A stretch of DNA of 64,000 nt from Bhargavaea sp. CC-171006 (GTDB taxonomy: Bacteria > Bacillota > Bacilli > Bacillales_A > Planococcaceae): the NCBI RefSeq assembly GCF_009761675.1, contig NZ_QUZH01000003.1, positions 62,001 through 126,000 on the forward strand, in the 5' to 3' direction. The notes beneath the pieces were generated by a model. The model saw only the letters and a list, made by a program, of their open reading frames with translations. It was not told the origin of the DNA and made no database searches. Position 1 is the first letter of the stretch. Each line of letters starts with the position of its first letter. Both the position numbers and the translations under genes were made by a program. Below are positions 16,278 to 25,096 of the stretch, piece after piece.

Positions 16278-16439
16278 TTTGTGATAACGGCCACTGATAC
16301 GGAATATGGGCGGTGCGTTTGGAGTACGTGCCCAGCAGTTGGAGTAACGCCGGTACATTTGGAGTAAAGGGCCCCGCGTTTGGAGTAACTCCGGCCCATT
16401 TGGAGCAAGCGCCCCGCGTTTGGAATATCGGCGAAACAA
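16278..16439. repeat. Intergenic phased repeat array A, 20-bp period, core TTTGGAGTA
   Basis: Eight units begin at 16278, 16298, 16318, 16338, 16358, 16379, 16399 and 16419, giving steps of 20 bp with one step of 21. The core TTTGGAGTA is exact or nearly exact in the middle five units and degenerates at both ends (TTTGTGATA, TACGGAATA, TTTGGAGCA, TTTGGAATA). The other 11 bases of each unit vary freely and are GC-rich. The array fills most of the 430-bp gap between the divergent LLM and EamA genes. It has the same architecture, with a different core, as the arrays at 39653, 40894, 43531, 50098 and 53395. Confidence 0.9.
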
Positions 16440-16509
16440 TAATCTATACACCCGGCCCGGTCATGATTAAAATGACATAGTTGAATTCATGCAGGAAGGT
16501 TGAGCGGTT

Positions 16510-17394
16510 TTGCTGAAATCATATGCCTGGCTGACTTTTTGTGTACTGGTATGGGGAAGTAACTTCGTCTTCGGCAAAATGCTGGTACAGGACTTTTCCC
16601 CTGCCGCACTGACGATGCTCAGATTATTGTTCATCATTCTTTTTCTTGTCGTAATCTCCTTGCCTCGGAAGCGATTGCCTCGTTTGTCCGCGCATGACTT
16701 CCTGGTGGTCGTGATTCTCGGAATCATCGGCGTATTCATCAATCAGTGGTCCTTCTTCGAAGGGCTTCAAACTGCCGATCCTACCACTTCCGCGCTGATC
16801 CTGGCCACCGCTCCCGTGCTGACCGGATTTCTGGCTGCTGTCTTTCTGAAAGAAAGATTAACGCTCCGAATGATTGCCGGCTCATGCATCGCCATATTGG
16901 GCATCTTCTTTGTAGTGGCCCAGGGGAATATGTCGTCAATCCGGATTGACCCTGGCCTTTACTGGATCGTCATCACGATGGTGACGTTCGCCATCATGGT
17001 GATCGTTACCCGGCTCCTTTCCAACAGGGTCGATCCGCTGACGCTCACCCTTTATTCGAATATCGTCGGATGGGCGGTGTCGGTTCCATTTGTCTTCATA
17101 TTGGATCGCCCGCTCAAGGTCAGCACGGAATGGTCCCATTGGATGCTGCTGATTGTGACAGCGGTTGTCGTCCACGGCGCGGCCAATCTCATCTGGAATC
17201 AGCAGATCCGGTACGTGGATGCCTCAAAAGCATCGATTTTATCCAATCTGGAGCCGTTTGTGGCAATGGTCATGGGCCTCATCCTTTTGGGCAATCCCAT
17301 CACCGGCTACCAGGTCCTCGGCTCCCTGTTCATCATCGGGGGTGTCCTTTTGTCGACGTATCAGTGGAGAGTGCGACTGAAAAGCAAAAAGTGA
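16510..17394 (+). CDS. EamA/DMT-family transporter
   Basis: This 294-residue protein has ten predicted transmembrane helices in two EamA repeats (about 5-135 and 150-285). LTFCVLVWGSNFVFGK at the start and FLEPFVAMVMGLILLG-type sequence (here LSNLEPFVAMVMGLILL) near the end are typical of drug/metabolite exporters. The start is TTG at 16510, 10 bases after AGGAAGG. It is monocistronic, with a strong hairpin after the stop. Substrate unknown. Confidence 0.9.
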   Translation: MLKSYAWLTFCVLVWGSNFVFGKMLVQDFSPAALTMLRLLFIILFLVVISLPRKRLPRLSAHDFLVVVILGIIGVFINQWSFFEGLQTADPTTSALILATAPVLTGFLAAVFLKERLTLRMIAGSCIAILGIFFVVAQGNMSSIRIDPGLYWIVITMVTFAIMVIVTRLLSNRVDPLTLTLYSNIVGWAVSVPFVFILDRPLKVSTEWSHWMLLIVTAVVVHGAANLIWNQQIRYVDASKASILSNLEPFVAMVMGLILLGNPITGYQVLGSLFIIGGVLLSTYQWRVRLKSKK

Positions 17395-17419
17395 CGGCGC
17401 GTCACCGTCCACAAGAAAC

Positions 17420-17450
17420 GCCCGGCCTGGGAAACCCGGCCGGGCACTTT
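17420..17450. terminator. Terminator between convergent EamA and cupin genes
   Basis: GCCCGGCC / GGCCGGGC stem followed by ACTTTT, 6 bases before the stop of the minus-strand cupin gene. Confidence 0.7.
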
Positions 17451-17455
17451 TCTGT

Positions 17456-17773
17456 CTAACCGATCTTCGTCAAGGTTCCGAACAATGTCGTCCGGTTGTC
17501 CCCGTTGTTCTCAAAACCGATCATTTCTTTCTCGTCACAGAACAGGACGTCCCCTTCGGTGGCCATCACTTCCTCCCCGTCTACGGTGAATGTGCCGCTC
17601 CCTTCGATCACGACCAGATACAGTTCCTTTCCCGGATGGCTGTGGGCTTTCATCACCTGGCCTGGAGAAAAGTTCAGTGTGAATGCCGTGCTGTGCCCGT
17701 TTTTCATGAAATCGACTTTCGTAAACCGGTTGTCGTCATACTGCTGAAATGCCTTGAGCGCCTGATGGTCCAT
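17456..17773 (-). CDS. Small cupin-domain protein
   Basis: This 105-residue single-domain cupin has motif 1 as MKAHSHPGKELYLVVIEGSG (two histidines and a glutamate for a metal) and the second part GDVLFCDEKEMIGFEN, where the usual histidine is replaced. Such proteins range from small dioxygenases to sensors. The ATG two codons inside the open frame is chosen because AAGGAGG lies 8 bases upstream, and the outer TTG would be too close. Function unknown. Confidence 0.8.
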   Translation of the reverse strand: MDHQALKAFQQYDDNRFTKVDFMKNGHSTAFTLNFSPGQVMKAHSHPGKELYLVVIEGSGTFTVDGEEVMATEGDVLFCDEKEMIGFENNGDNRTTLFGTLTKIG

Positions 17774-17902
17774 GTGCAAGCCTCCTTCAAAGTGTTGGTA
17801 TTTGTACTATACCGTTGTCGGAAAGATCGAAAACCTGATGACCTTGTATATAATGGAGCAAGGGGAATGTATAGGGGGGCCACGGATAGAAGGGGGCATT
17901 TC

Positions 17903-18208
17903 ATGATGGCGGGCTTTGAAGTGTTTATTTTCATCGCATTAGGTGCAACACTCCTAATGGTGATCGCGTCGATCGTTCTTCAAAAATCAATGCCGGAGAA
18001 GAAAAAACAATATCTGAGATTTGGTTTTCTGGGTCTGCTGATCCTGAGCTTAGGAATTTTTATTTTTAGTTTCTATATCGGAGGTTGGCAGGGGATCGGT
18101 TATGGCTTTATGGCCATCTCGATTCTGGTCGGCACTTTATTGGGTGGACTGATTAACGTGGTTACAGATTTCATGAGACGCAGCAAATTGATTAATAAAC
18201 AAGAATAA
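17903..18208 (+). CDS. YesK-like small membrane protein
   Basis: This 101-residue protein has three hydrophobic segments: EVFIFIALGATLLMVIASIV, LGLLILSLGIFIFSFYIGG and FMAISILVGTLLGGLINVV. The stretch FSFYIGGWQGIGYGF resembles YesK-type proteins of Bacillus; family assignment is tentative. It ends with a basic tail. The start is the ATG at 17903 (or 17906) behind AAGGGGG. It stands alone and nothing indicates function. Confidence 0.65.
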   Translation: MMAGFEVFIFIALGATLLMVIASIVLQKSMPEKKKQYLRFGFLGLLILSLGIFIFSFYIGGWQGIGYGFMAISILVGTLLGGLINVVTDFMRRSKLINKQE

Positions 18209-18256
18209 ACCTCCAAAACCATTATTGGTTTGAAGGCACTGCAAAGGGACCCTCTT

Positions 18257-18667
18257 TCAAAATATCCAGGGTTCCTTTTTGAATGCCGCAAGTTGCCTGA
18301 CGGCCTGGCGGATCGCTTCCCCGCCAGGCGGCAGGCCGACCGTTCCGCGGGAGCGTTGCACAGATCGGTCATCATAACGGACCGTCACCTCATATGTCCT
18401 GCCCTCCAGAACCGGCGAACCTAAATCCGTTTTCCACTCACTGATCGTGAATTCGGTACTGAGGGAATCGAGGAAGGACGCCGTTTTTTCGGGATCGACG
18501 TTGTACTCATCCTTTATGTGGCGCATGCCGCGTTCGTTTTCCCCTTTAGTCGAGAGGACTTCATGGACAATAAGGCCGTCCCTGGTGATCCTGACGTCGT
18601 GGACGCGTTCCTGATTTGGCAGGAGCGGGCCGCTTTCGGTGGTTTCAATACGGATTTCGGTGATCAC
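18257..18667 (-). CDS. Hypothetical protein of 136 residues
   Basis: I do not recognise a family. The protein is mixed alpha/beta and charged, with MITEIRIETTESGPLLPNQE at the start, no signal peptide and no membrane segment. The GTG at 18667 is chosen because AGGAGG lies 7 bases upstream. The longer open frame overlaps the CPBP gene antisense-free but lacks a ribosome site. It starts 20 bases after the CPBP gene stop on the same strand, so it is probably co-transcribed with it. Confidence 0.7.
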   Translation of the reverse strand: MITEIRIETTESGPLLPNQERVHDVRITRDGLIVHEVLSTKGENERGMRHIKDEYNVDPEKTASFLDSLSTEFTISEWKTDLGSPVLEGRTYEVTVRYDDRSVQRSRGTVGLPPGGEAIRQAVRQLAAFKKEPWIF

Positions 18668-18687
18668 GGACAGGCCTCCTCTTTTTC

Positions 18688-19473
18688 TCAAACTGCTGAC
18701 TTTCTTTTTATGATGTTCAGGTTGTTCCATCCTTTTCCGTAAGCCATCGCCATCAGGCCCAGCACCAGCGCATAAAACAGGAACTTGGACAGTTCCTCCT
18801 GTTCGGCTGTGCCGGATTGCAGACCGTCGGACAGGTAGAAGACATTCAGCATTCCATGCAGGATGGCGGCTGGAATGACTGACCGGCCGGCTTCTCTGAC
18901 GTAGGTGAGCGTCATGGAGACCAAGAACAGCAGACCGATGTAAGTTGTGATTCCCGTCCACAAATCCCCATACCCTTTATAAAAAACGGCAATCGGCAAG
19001 TGCCACAGCGACCAGGCTGCAGCTATGATGACAGCCGTCCTGAACAGGGGATGGTTTTTCCGCAGATGGTGATGAAAGTTCCCGCGCCAAACCACTTCTT
19101 CCAATAATGCGGACAAGGTCGCAACGGTCAGGCCGATCACGAACAACAGACCCAGTTCCTTCTCCTGCTCAAACAGGAACTGTATGCCATGATAGCTGAG
19201 ATAGACGTGAAAAGTGATTCCCAACAAGACCGGAAATAATATAGAAAACAACATGCTCTTCAAGTTCGGACGGAACAGTCCCAGTGTGGATCTGACCGGG
19301 AGTTTACAATAAACAGCCTGATATGCTAAAACGACGATCAGCGGGACTGCCATCACCGCTCCCAGAAACGCGCGTCCGTCCTCCAAATTGACAAGGACCG
19401 CATGGACAAGGAAAGTGACCAAGAAGATGAAGGCTATAGACGTTCCAACAATATTCTTCCGGTTTTGCTTCAC
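18688..19473 (-). CDS. CPBP-family intramembrane metalloprotease
   Basis: This 261-residue membrane protein has about seven hydrophobic segments and the three CPBP (CAAX protease/bacteriocin-processing) motifs: EEVVWRGNF (EExxxR type), SLWHLPIAVF and ILHGMLNVF. These supply the glutamates and histidines of the active site in the membrane. The start is GTG with GGGAG upstream. Bacillus members act in peptide processing or self-immunity; the substrate here is unknown. Confidence 0.88.
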   Translation of the reverse strand: MKQNRKNIVGTSIAFIFLVTFLVHAVLVNLEDGRAFLGAVMAVPLIVVLAYQAVYCKLPVRSTLGLFRPNLKSMLFSILFPVLLGITFHVYLSYHGIQFLFEQEKELGLLFVIGLTVATLSALLEEVVWRGNFHHHLRKNHPLFRTAVIIAAAWSLWHLPIAVFYKGYGDLWTGITTYIGLLFLVSMTLTYVREAGRSVIPAAILHGMLNVFYLSDGLQSGTAEQEELSKFLFYALVLGLMAMAYGKGWNNLNIIKRKSAV

Positions 19474-19560
19474 CCACCCACTCCCTCTCAGCTACTCTTC
19501 AGCAATCTTATCCAACACAGTATTCATTACGGAGTTTGCCTCCTCGTTTACATTCTTTCC

Positions 19561-20520
19561 TTAAGTGGTGCCTGCCTCCAACGCTCCCATTGCCCTCTTT
19601 TTCATTTCTTCCACATCCACCGTCTGCCGTTTTCCGGATCCCTCAAGCACACAGCGTTGGACGGGCAGATTCAGGATGCGGTTCATGAACCCCAGTTCGT
19701 CCGGATAATCCACTATCAGCTCTCCTGTTTCAGGATAGCCGTGCTCCTTCTGCCAGTCGATCAGCCCTCTGCAGAAGTTGGGGTTATTGGGGATCTCAAT
19801 CTGGTCAAATAGATTTTCCGGCAGCAGATGTCTCGCAATGTGATAAAGGCCGTGGGCTTCCGTGCACAGGCTTTTGTAGAGTTTCGGCCTGTCCACTCTC
19901 CTGGAAGTCTTACAGACATTGCCCAATGCTTCTGTAGCCCGATCTGCATCCCGGTCCGCAATCGCCAACAGATATTCCATGATCGCTTTTTCCCACAGGC
20001 CTTTTTTCTGGCCTAGCAGTTTCGTCCCTTCCGTATAAGCCGCATCCAGCCATTCATCATTCCGGTACCATAAAGCCATCAATAAATTACTTGTTTTCAC
20101 AAAAGGCGGATAGCCGTTCTTGCCCAGACCCAGTTCTTCCGGTAAACAGGCTTCAACCGTCTCCACGTGATTGGAGGCCATGGCGTCCAAGACCTTCCAA
20201 AAGTTCCCGCTGTGGTCATATCCTCCAGAGCTGAATTTTGAGAGTTCATGCTTGCTGTTGTGGTAAATCGCGTTATGGAGCATTTCGTAGTCCTGTTTCT
20301 GAAAGGCCAGATATAACCCGGTCAGATATGGATTTTGCAAAAGATATTTATAGCCGAATGGATCGATTTCTTTCCCGGCTTCCGTTGCTTTTTCGTGAAG
20401 TCTCTTATAGGTTTCTTTCTGTTCTTGCAGATACTCCTCTAAATCCTCGTAGGTATACAGGTATTCTGTCACTTCCGGGTCACGGTATAGCTTCAGGTAT
20501 TCTTTAGCGATCTTCTCCAA
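19561..20520 (-). CDS. Hypothetical helical protein of 319 residues
   Basis: The protein is cytoplasmic, charged and predicted mostly alpha-helical. It has repeated helical pairs such as KTSNLLMALWYRNDEWLDAA and AHGLYHIARHLLPENLF, which recall the Imm49-type immunity fold, but I cannot confirm this. The TTG at 20520 (LEKIAKEYLKLY) is chosen because GGGGGAG lies 4-5 bases upstream. It then overlaps the GNAT stop by 17 bases, which suggests coupled translation. No polymorphic toxin is adjacent, so an immunity role is not supported by context. Confidence 0.7.
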   Translation of the reverse strand: MEKIAKEYLKLYRDPEVTEYLYTYEDLEEYLQEQKETYKRLHEKATEAGKEIDPFGYKYLLQNPYLTGLYLAFQKQDYEMLHNAIYHNSKHELSKFSSGGYDHSGNFWKVLDAMASNHVETVEACLPEELGLGKNGYPPFVKTSNLLMALWYRNDEWLDAAYTEGTKLLGQKKGLWEKAIMEYLLAIADRDADRATEALGNVCKTSRRVDRPKLYKSLCTEAHGLYHIARHLLPENLFDQIEIPNNPNFCRGLIDWQKEHGYPETGELIVDYPDELGFMNRILNLPVQRCVLEGSGKRQTVDVEEMKKRAMGALEAGTT

Positions 20521-21103
20521 TGGTCTCCCCCTTTCCGCTTGAGCCAGTCTTCTCCCATAGCGCAAGATCTTCTTTCAGGATGGAATACATGTAAAGGTCG
20601 TCGAATTTGCCCCGCCCGTATTCATAATGGCGCAGGAGCCCTTCCCTCAGGAATCCGTTTTTCTCGACCAGCCGGAGGGAAGGTTCGTTTTTAGGTTCGA
20701 TCAGCGCCTCGATCCGCTCCAGCCTCAGTTGGTCGAATCCATACCGGACAACCGCCTGCAGCGCCTCGCTTGCAATCCCTTTCCCCCAATGCTCCCGGCT
20801 GAGTTCATAACCGATTTCAGCCCGGAAATGCTTGGGCTCCCGGTTATGAAAGCCGCAGCTTCCGATCATTTTTCCGGTCTCCATGAGCGTGATGCCCCAC
20901 CGGATGCCGCTGCCTTCTTCGACAAGGGATCGGTACCAATGGATTTCATCCAGTACGTCCTCCGTCGTTTGGAAAGGTTCCATGCCGGTATATTCCATCA
21001 CTTCAGGATCCGACAGGTAGCGCAGCATATCGTCTGCATCAGCGGGAGTGGCTGCCCTCAAGTGCAGCCTTTCAGTCGTAATAACAGGAAACGGTGCTTC
21101 CAT
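20504..21103 (-). CDS. GNAT-family N-acetyltransferase (RimJ/RimL type)
   Basis: This 199-residue protein has ITTERLHLRAATPADADDML at the start, IGYELSREHWGKGIASEAL with the acetyl-CoA pyrophosphate loop (Q/RxxGxG/A type, here HWGKGIA), and NEPSLRLVEKNGFLREGLLR, a standard RimJ/RimL C-terminal motif. It acetylates protein N-termini or small amines; the target is unknown. It overlaps the hypothetical gene downstream. Confidence 0.9.
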   Translation of the reverse strand: MEAPFPVITTERLHLRAATPADADDMLRYLSDPEVMEYTGMEPFQTTEDVLDEIHWYRSLVEEGSGIRWGITLMETGKMIGSCGFHNREPKHFRAEIGYELSREHWGKGIASEALQAVVRYGFDQLRLERIEALIEPKNEPSLRLVEKNGFLREGLLRHYEYGRGKFDDLYMYSILKEDLALWEKTGSSGKGETIGEDR

Positions 21104-21125
21104 TTTTGTTACCTCCCAATAAAAT

Positions 21126-21152
21126 GGCCGGTCCCATTGATCCGGGCCGGCC
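21126..21152 (-). terminator. Probable terminator of the VOC gene
   Basis: GGCCGG-CCC pairs with GGGACCGGCC (one bulge) 6 bases past the stop, followed on the minus strand by ATTTTATT. Confidence 0.5.
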
Positions 21153-21157
21153 TTCTG

Positions 21158-21529
21158 TTATCTGTGCTGGTCCACCAGAATCGGATTACCGTCCGGGTCT
21201 TCGATCACGAAGTGGGCCGGTCCTTCAGATGATGGGTCAGCCTCCGTGATAAACTGCATCCCCTTTGCCTTGAGCTCTTCCTGAAGTTCCCTGACGTCCC
21301 TGAATGGATTCACTTCTTCGGCACTACTGTTCCATCCCGGGTTGAACGTCAGCATGTTCTTCTCGAACATCCCCTGGAAAAGTCCAATCACGCAGTCTTC
21401 ATTTTTCAGAATCAGCCAGCCGCTTTCCTCGTCTCCGCCGAGCGCGGAAAAGCCGAGCTTCTCATAGAATTCCTTGGATGCCTGAAGATCCTTTACGGTC
21501 AGGCTAAGCGAAAATGCCCCGATTCCCAT
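21158..21529 (-). CDS. VOC-family protein (glyoxalase/bleomycin resistance fold)
   Basis: This 123-residue protein has MGIGAFSLSLTVKDLQASKE at the start and GPAHFVIEDPDGNPILVDQH at the end, the two halves of a vicinal oxygen chelate fold. The ATG at 21529 is chosen because GGGGGAGG lies 8 bases upstream; the open frame begins 16 codons earlier. It follows the serine hydrolase gene by about 30 bases. Substrate unknown. Confidence 0.85.
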   Translation of the reverse strand: MGIGAFSLSLTVKDLQASKEFYEKLGFSALGGDEESGWLILKNEDCVIGLFQGMFEKNMLTFNPGWNSSAEEVNPFRDVRELQEELKAKGMQFITEADPSSEGPAHFVIEDPDGNPILVDQHR

Positions 21530-21560
21530 TGGCAAGTCCTCCCCCGGTTTCATGGTTGGA

Positions 21561-22868
21561 TTAATTTCCGTGTACACTCTTCAAATAACGTTTCCTTGTT
21601 CCGTAAGGATCCGTATGGGTCAAGCTTTGCTTTTGCAGATCGATGACCAACTCATCGTTCAAATATCTTCCCTTGAGCCTGATCTGCCGGCTGTCTGCAA
21701 TGACGGGTATGACTTCACAGTTGTAGACCACTCCGTACATCTTCAGCAGGGCGACAAATACCCGGTCCCCTTCCGAAAAGATGCTCAGCTGCCCCTGATC
21801 CGAGTGATACATTCCGATAATGGCCGCAATCAGCCGCTCATCCGGAACGATGGTAGCCGGCGAAGGGAGTGCACAATCTCTCTGTTCAAATACAACAGAG
21901 GCAATGTCTTTTGCGATCCGGTCTACCGGGGTCAAGCCGAAATTGCTCAGAACGATAACTGCCAACTCTTCTTCCGGGTAACGAAGGTAATACGACGCGA
22001 AGCCGTTTACGTCACCGAAGTGTTCCCAGCGGGTGCGCCTGCCCCCATCTTTTTCTTCGTCCGTAAAGAACCAGTGGTATCCGCACATATCGTTGTGCCG
22101 GGTGAACATCTTCACGAACGGTTCCCGACCGAAAATGCTTTCCCCATCGAGGGCCTGGTCCCAGACGAGCAGGTCTTCTGCAGTCGAATATATACTGTAC
22201 GCACCAGTCGCCACTGTCATGTCGATCCACTCTGCACGCCTGATGTCCCGGTCGAGCGAGTAGCCCTGGGCATACTGGCTAATGACCGTCCTACCGCCAT
22301 CACTGCCGGTGTTTTTCATGCCGAGCGGCTTAAATACCTGTTCTTGCATATAATCTCCGTAGCTGAGACCGGTCACTTTTTCGATGATGGCAGCCAGGAT
22401 CGTATAACCGGAGTTCGAATATCCGGCCTGGCTGCCGGGCCCGAATTCCGGAGGCAGTTCTCTAATGGCTTCCATCAACGTTTGCATCGTGGCCGGCAGT
22501 CTCATCATCCGTGTCCAATAGTCCGGATGTGAAGCAAAATCGGCCACGCCGCTCATATGGGAAAGCAGCTGATGGATGGTGATTTTGTCGCCTGCCGGAA
22601 AATCACTGAAGAAACGGCTGATCGGGTCTTCCCTCCGAAGAACGCCCTTCTCCTCCAGATGAAGGATCGCCATCGCAGTAAACGCTTTTGACAACGATCC
22701 GATTTTGAACCTGGTGTTGGAGGAGTTAGGGACACCAAACCCATGATCCGCCATGCCATAACCTTTGCAAAAGACGGTCTTTCCCTGATGCCGGACCGCA
22801 ATGGCGCCGCTAAAATAGCCGTGCGCATCCAGCGAATCTACATACTTCCTGATTAATTCTGTTTCCAT
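21561..22868 (-). CDS. Serine hydrolase of the class C beta-lactamase/DD-peptidase family
   Basis: This 435-residue protein has the catalytic SLSK (SxxK, near residue 60), the YSN of GYSNSGYTIL (YxN motif) and a C-terminal lipocalin-like beta domain. No signal peptide is visible, suggesting a cytoplasmic esterase or peptidase rather than a secreted lactamase. The ATG at 22868 has GGAGG five bases upstream. It precedes the VOC gene on the same strand. Confidence 0.87.
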   Translation of the reverse strand: METELIRKYVDSLDAHGYFSGAIAVRHQGKTVFCKGYGMADHGFGVPNSSNTRFKIGSLSKAFTAMAILHLEEKGVLRREDPISRFFSDFPAGDKITIHQLLSHMSGVADFASHPDYWTRMMRLPATMQTLMEAIRELPPEFGPGSQAGYSNSGYTILAAIIEKVTGLSYGDYMQEQVFKPLGMKNTGSDGGRTVISQYAQGYSLDRDIRRAEWIDMTVATGAYSIYSTAEDLLVWDQALDGESIFGREPFVKMFTRHNDMCGYHWFFTDEEKDGGRRTRWEHFGDVNGFASYYLRYPEEELAVIVLSNFGLTPVDRIAKDIASVVFEQRDCALPSPATIVPDERLIAAIIGMYHSDQGQLSIFSEGDRVFVALLKMYGVVYNCEVIPVIADSRQIRLKGRYLNDELVIDLQKQSLTHTDPYGTRKRYLKSVHGN

Positions 22869-22929
22869 AAAATCCTCCGGGTTAGTTCCAGAACCTTCAT
22901 TCAAAGTCCCGTTAGGTAAAGTAAAAATC

Positions 22930-23277
22930 TTATAGTCGGCTTAAATGGGTGTCCTTAAAACGGGTCGGATACTTGAGTCCATAGCCGAGCATCCGGTCCA
23001 TCCCGATATGGGCCAGCCAGATGAGGCCGATTGCCAGAATGCCCCCGCTGTTAAAGAGGAGCCCTGCGATGATCAAGATGATCGGGACAGAAGTGGTGTG
23101 AAAGTAGTTATACATCTTGGCGCCTGTCTTCAGATCGACCATGTACCCGAGCGCGGCAAGATCCGGTGCGAAAAGCAGGATGAAAAACATCGGCCAGCTC
23201 AATGAATGGGAAGCATACAGGTACAGGGCAAACAGCAGCATGGCCAAGCCTTCGACATGCAGAAGAATCCTCACCAT
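22930..23277 (-). CDS. DUF4260-family membrane protein
   Basis: This 115-residue protein has three or four hydrophobic segments and the C-terminal signature WLAHIGMDRMLGYGLKYPT, which I associate with DUF4260 proteins. Its start overlaps the Nudix gene stop by 7 bases, so the two are translationally coupled. Function unknown. Confidence 0.8.
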   Translation of the reverse strand: MVRILLHVEGLAMLLFALYLYASHSLSWPMFFILLFAPDLAALGYMVDLKTGAKMYNYFHTTSVPIILIIAGLLFNSGGILAIGLIWLAHIGMDRMLGYGLKYPTRFKDTHLSRL

Positions 23278-23813
23278 GACGCCTGCCTCCTGTCAGTCAT
23301 GCGGCAGCCGTATTGCCTGCGGATATCAAAAAGCAGCCGGATCAGGCTCGGGTAATACGGGATGAACGTGCCATTCTCGATCATCTCTTCAATTTGATCG
23401 GCTGTTGCCCATTTGACGTCGCGGACTTCTTCGTATTGCAGGGTGACTTGATCCAGGTCGATCTCCTTTTCGATCAGATAGATGTCATTGAACCCCCGTT
23501 CGAAGTTGATGGTCAGCTGAGGCCTGACGTTTTTCAGGTCCAGGCGGATCCCCAATTCCTCCTCGAGCTCCCTTGCCACGGCAGCCTGGCTGCTGTCCCC
23601 AACTGTTGCGCTTCCCCCGGCAGTCAGGTCCCACATGTCCGGCCAGCTGTCCTTGAACGGTTGCCTCTGCTGGATCAGCATCTTCCCTTCACGGTTGAAG
23701 ATGCACACATGAACGACCAGATGAAGGTCCCCCTCTTTGAATTCGCCGCCGCGCGTCATCGTCCTGCCTGTTTTCATTCTTTCCGCATCATAGATGTCCC
23801 ACAGCTCCGCCAT
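23271..23813 (-). CDS. Nudix hydrolase
   Basis: This 180-residue protein has the Nudix box GGSATVGDSSQAAVARELEEELGI (about residues 66-89; consensus GX5EX7REUXEEXGU, with the first E replaced by D). LTINFERGFNDIYLI follows. The layout resembles IPP-isomerase-like Nudix proteins such as YfcD, which act on nucleoside diphosphate derivatives. It is coupled to the DUF4260 gene downstream. Confidence 0.87.
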   Translation of the reverse strand: MAELWDIYDAERMKTGRTMTRGGEFKEGDLHLVVHVCIFNREGKMLIQQRQPFKDSWPDMWDLTAGGSATVGDSSQAAVARELEEELGIRLDLKNVRPQLTINFERGFNDIYLIEKEIDLDQVTLQYEEVRDVKWATADQIEEMIENGTFIPYYPSLIRLLFDIRRQYGCRMTDRRQASW

Positions 23814-23843
23814 GTCATCGCCCCTTAGTCCCCTGTTTATGGA

Positions 23844-24542
23844 TCAATTTCTGACGCTCCAGTAGATCTCTGTCCGGTCGTCGCAGTAGAAGCCTTCCAA
23901 GTTACAGTCTTGGACGATCCGCTCCAGCCTCTTTTTGTCATTTGAGCAGATCATTGAAAAATGGCTGTCCCAATGGGTCGTGATGAGAAGAGATTGGTCA
24001 TGCGTAAATAGATTATGTCTTTCCAATGTGTCCCCTGTGATCAGATCGTCGATGTATTCAAGTTTCCGCTCCGTGCAAAATTCGTCACCAACCCAGAGCC
24101 ACTCGTACCCCTCTTTACTCACTGCTCCCAATACGTCATTGATCAGCAGCTCCGGCAAGAACCCTTCAGTTGGCGGAACCAGACGGTGCTCCGCGCACAC
24201 TGCAAAGACTCTTTCAGCAAGCTGTTCGTCAGCATATTTTTCTTTTAGTCCGCTGATCCCAGTACGAAGGCCGATATCCAGTTGGCGAACCGATTTTATT
24301 CCGGACAGCGCTAGAAACTCCTGCCACCCGACAGCTTCACAGTGCCGCATGATCTCTTGCTTTCCCAGTCGAGGGTCTGAAAAATACTGTTCAAGCGGTA
24401 AGGTCACCGGCTTGATGAACGGATGGAAGAAGATAAAGACATCACTGAAAATATCCTGATAGAACGACTTGATCGGGACCTCATTATTTGAACAGACCGC
24501 ATACCTATGCGGTGGCGGCAAGTGCCTGACTTCTTCCTCCAT
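23844..24542 (-). CDS. Hypothetical protein of 232 residues, perhaps DUF2711-like
   Basis: The sequence starts MEEEVRHLPPPHRYAVCSNN and is rich in aromatic residues (FIFFHPFIKPVTLP, EGYEWLWVGDEF, TTHWDSHFSMICSN). No signal peptide or membrane segment is seen. It recalls DUF2711 proteins of Bacillus, but I am not sure. AGAGGGGG lies 7 bases before the ATG. It is followed on the same strand by the Nudix-DUF4260 pair. Confidence 0.65.
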   Translation of the reverse strand: MEEEVRHLPPPHRYAVCSNNEVPIKSFYQDIFSDVFIFFHPFIKPVTLPLEQYFSDPRLGKQEIMRHCEAVGWQEFLALSGIKSVRQLDIGLRTGISGLKEKYADEQLAERVFAVCAEHRLVPPTEGFLPELLINDVLGAVSKEGYEWLWVGDEFCTERKLEYIDDLITGDTLERHNLFTHDQSLLITTHWDSHFSMICSNDKKRLERIVQDCNLEGFYCDDRTEIYWSVRN

Positions 24543-24628
24543 CCGGTTCCCCCTCTTTTCTGATAGGTAATATCATTTTCAGCCCAAGTCACTGTACGAT
24601 TTCTTATCGTTTATTTAGAGACATCACA

Positions 24629-24991
24629 TTATCCGCAATGTTCATCGATTGCCCGGATTGCCAATTCCAGCGATTTCAGCCTTCGCTCAAGAAGAGTCCG
24701 CTGGGGGCTGCCGGTCTTTGAATTAGCATATGCCTTCTCGACGGATGGAATCAGACCGCGGAGCACATCTCGGGCTTTTGATAATGCCTCTTTCCCGTAT
24801 GGATAAGGCTGCCGGTTCCAAGTGCTCTCCAAGACAGCCAGCCCGATCCTCATCGCATGGAGCCGCTTCTCGATCAGGGTCGTATGGGCGCCTTTTTCCT
24901 TCATCTGCGCCAACCCCTTTTCCATCTTGCGGATGGTTGATTGGAAAGACTGGATGGACTCCGTTCTGACGGTTTCCGTAACGCTATCCAA
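24629..24991 (-). CDS. Small helical protein with an internal duplication
   Basis: This 120-residue all-helical protein has two similar halves of about 50 residues. LIEKRLHAMRIGLAVLE in the first aligns with LLERRLKSLELAIRAID in the second, each preceded by a helix and a GAHTT/GSPQR turn. The start is TTG at 24991 behind GAGGGGGTG. No family recognised, and it is not clearly linked to its neighbours. Confidence 0.65.
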   Translation of the reverse strand: MDSVTETVRTESIQSFQSTIRKMEKGLAQMKEKGAHTTLIEKRLHAMRIGLAVLESTWNRQPYPYGKEALSKARDVLRGLIPSVEKAYANSKTGSPQRTLLERRLKSLELAIRAIDEHCG

Positions 24992-25072
24992 ACCGGCACC
25001 CCCTCTTCTCTAGTAATCTATTCCAATTATCACACAACCACAAATCCAGTTGAAGACGGACCAATAAAAAAA

Positions 25073-25094
25073 CGAACCCCATTGCTGGGGCTCG
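25073..25094 (-). terminator. Terminator of the HAD phosphatase gene
   Basis: CGAgCCCC / GGGGtTCG stem directly after the stop, followed on the minus strand by seven T residues. Confidence 0.75.
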
Positions 25095-25096
25095 CA

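Noticed and set aside
16278-16439. CRISPR array
   Set aside because: Units of 20-21 bp with 8-9 bp cores are far too short; there is no 24-47 bp repeat with unique 30-bp spacers and no cas gene.
16169-16451. Open frames across array A on the minus strand
   Set aside because: A 20-bp period is not a multiple of three, no ribosome site precedes them, and the peptides show no consistent repeat.
19561-20520. Toxin-immunity pair
   Set aside because: The protein faintly resembles Imm49, but there is no polymorphic toxin or secretion gene nearby.
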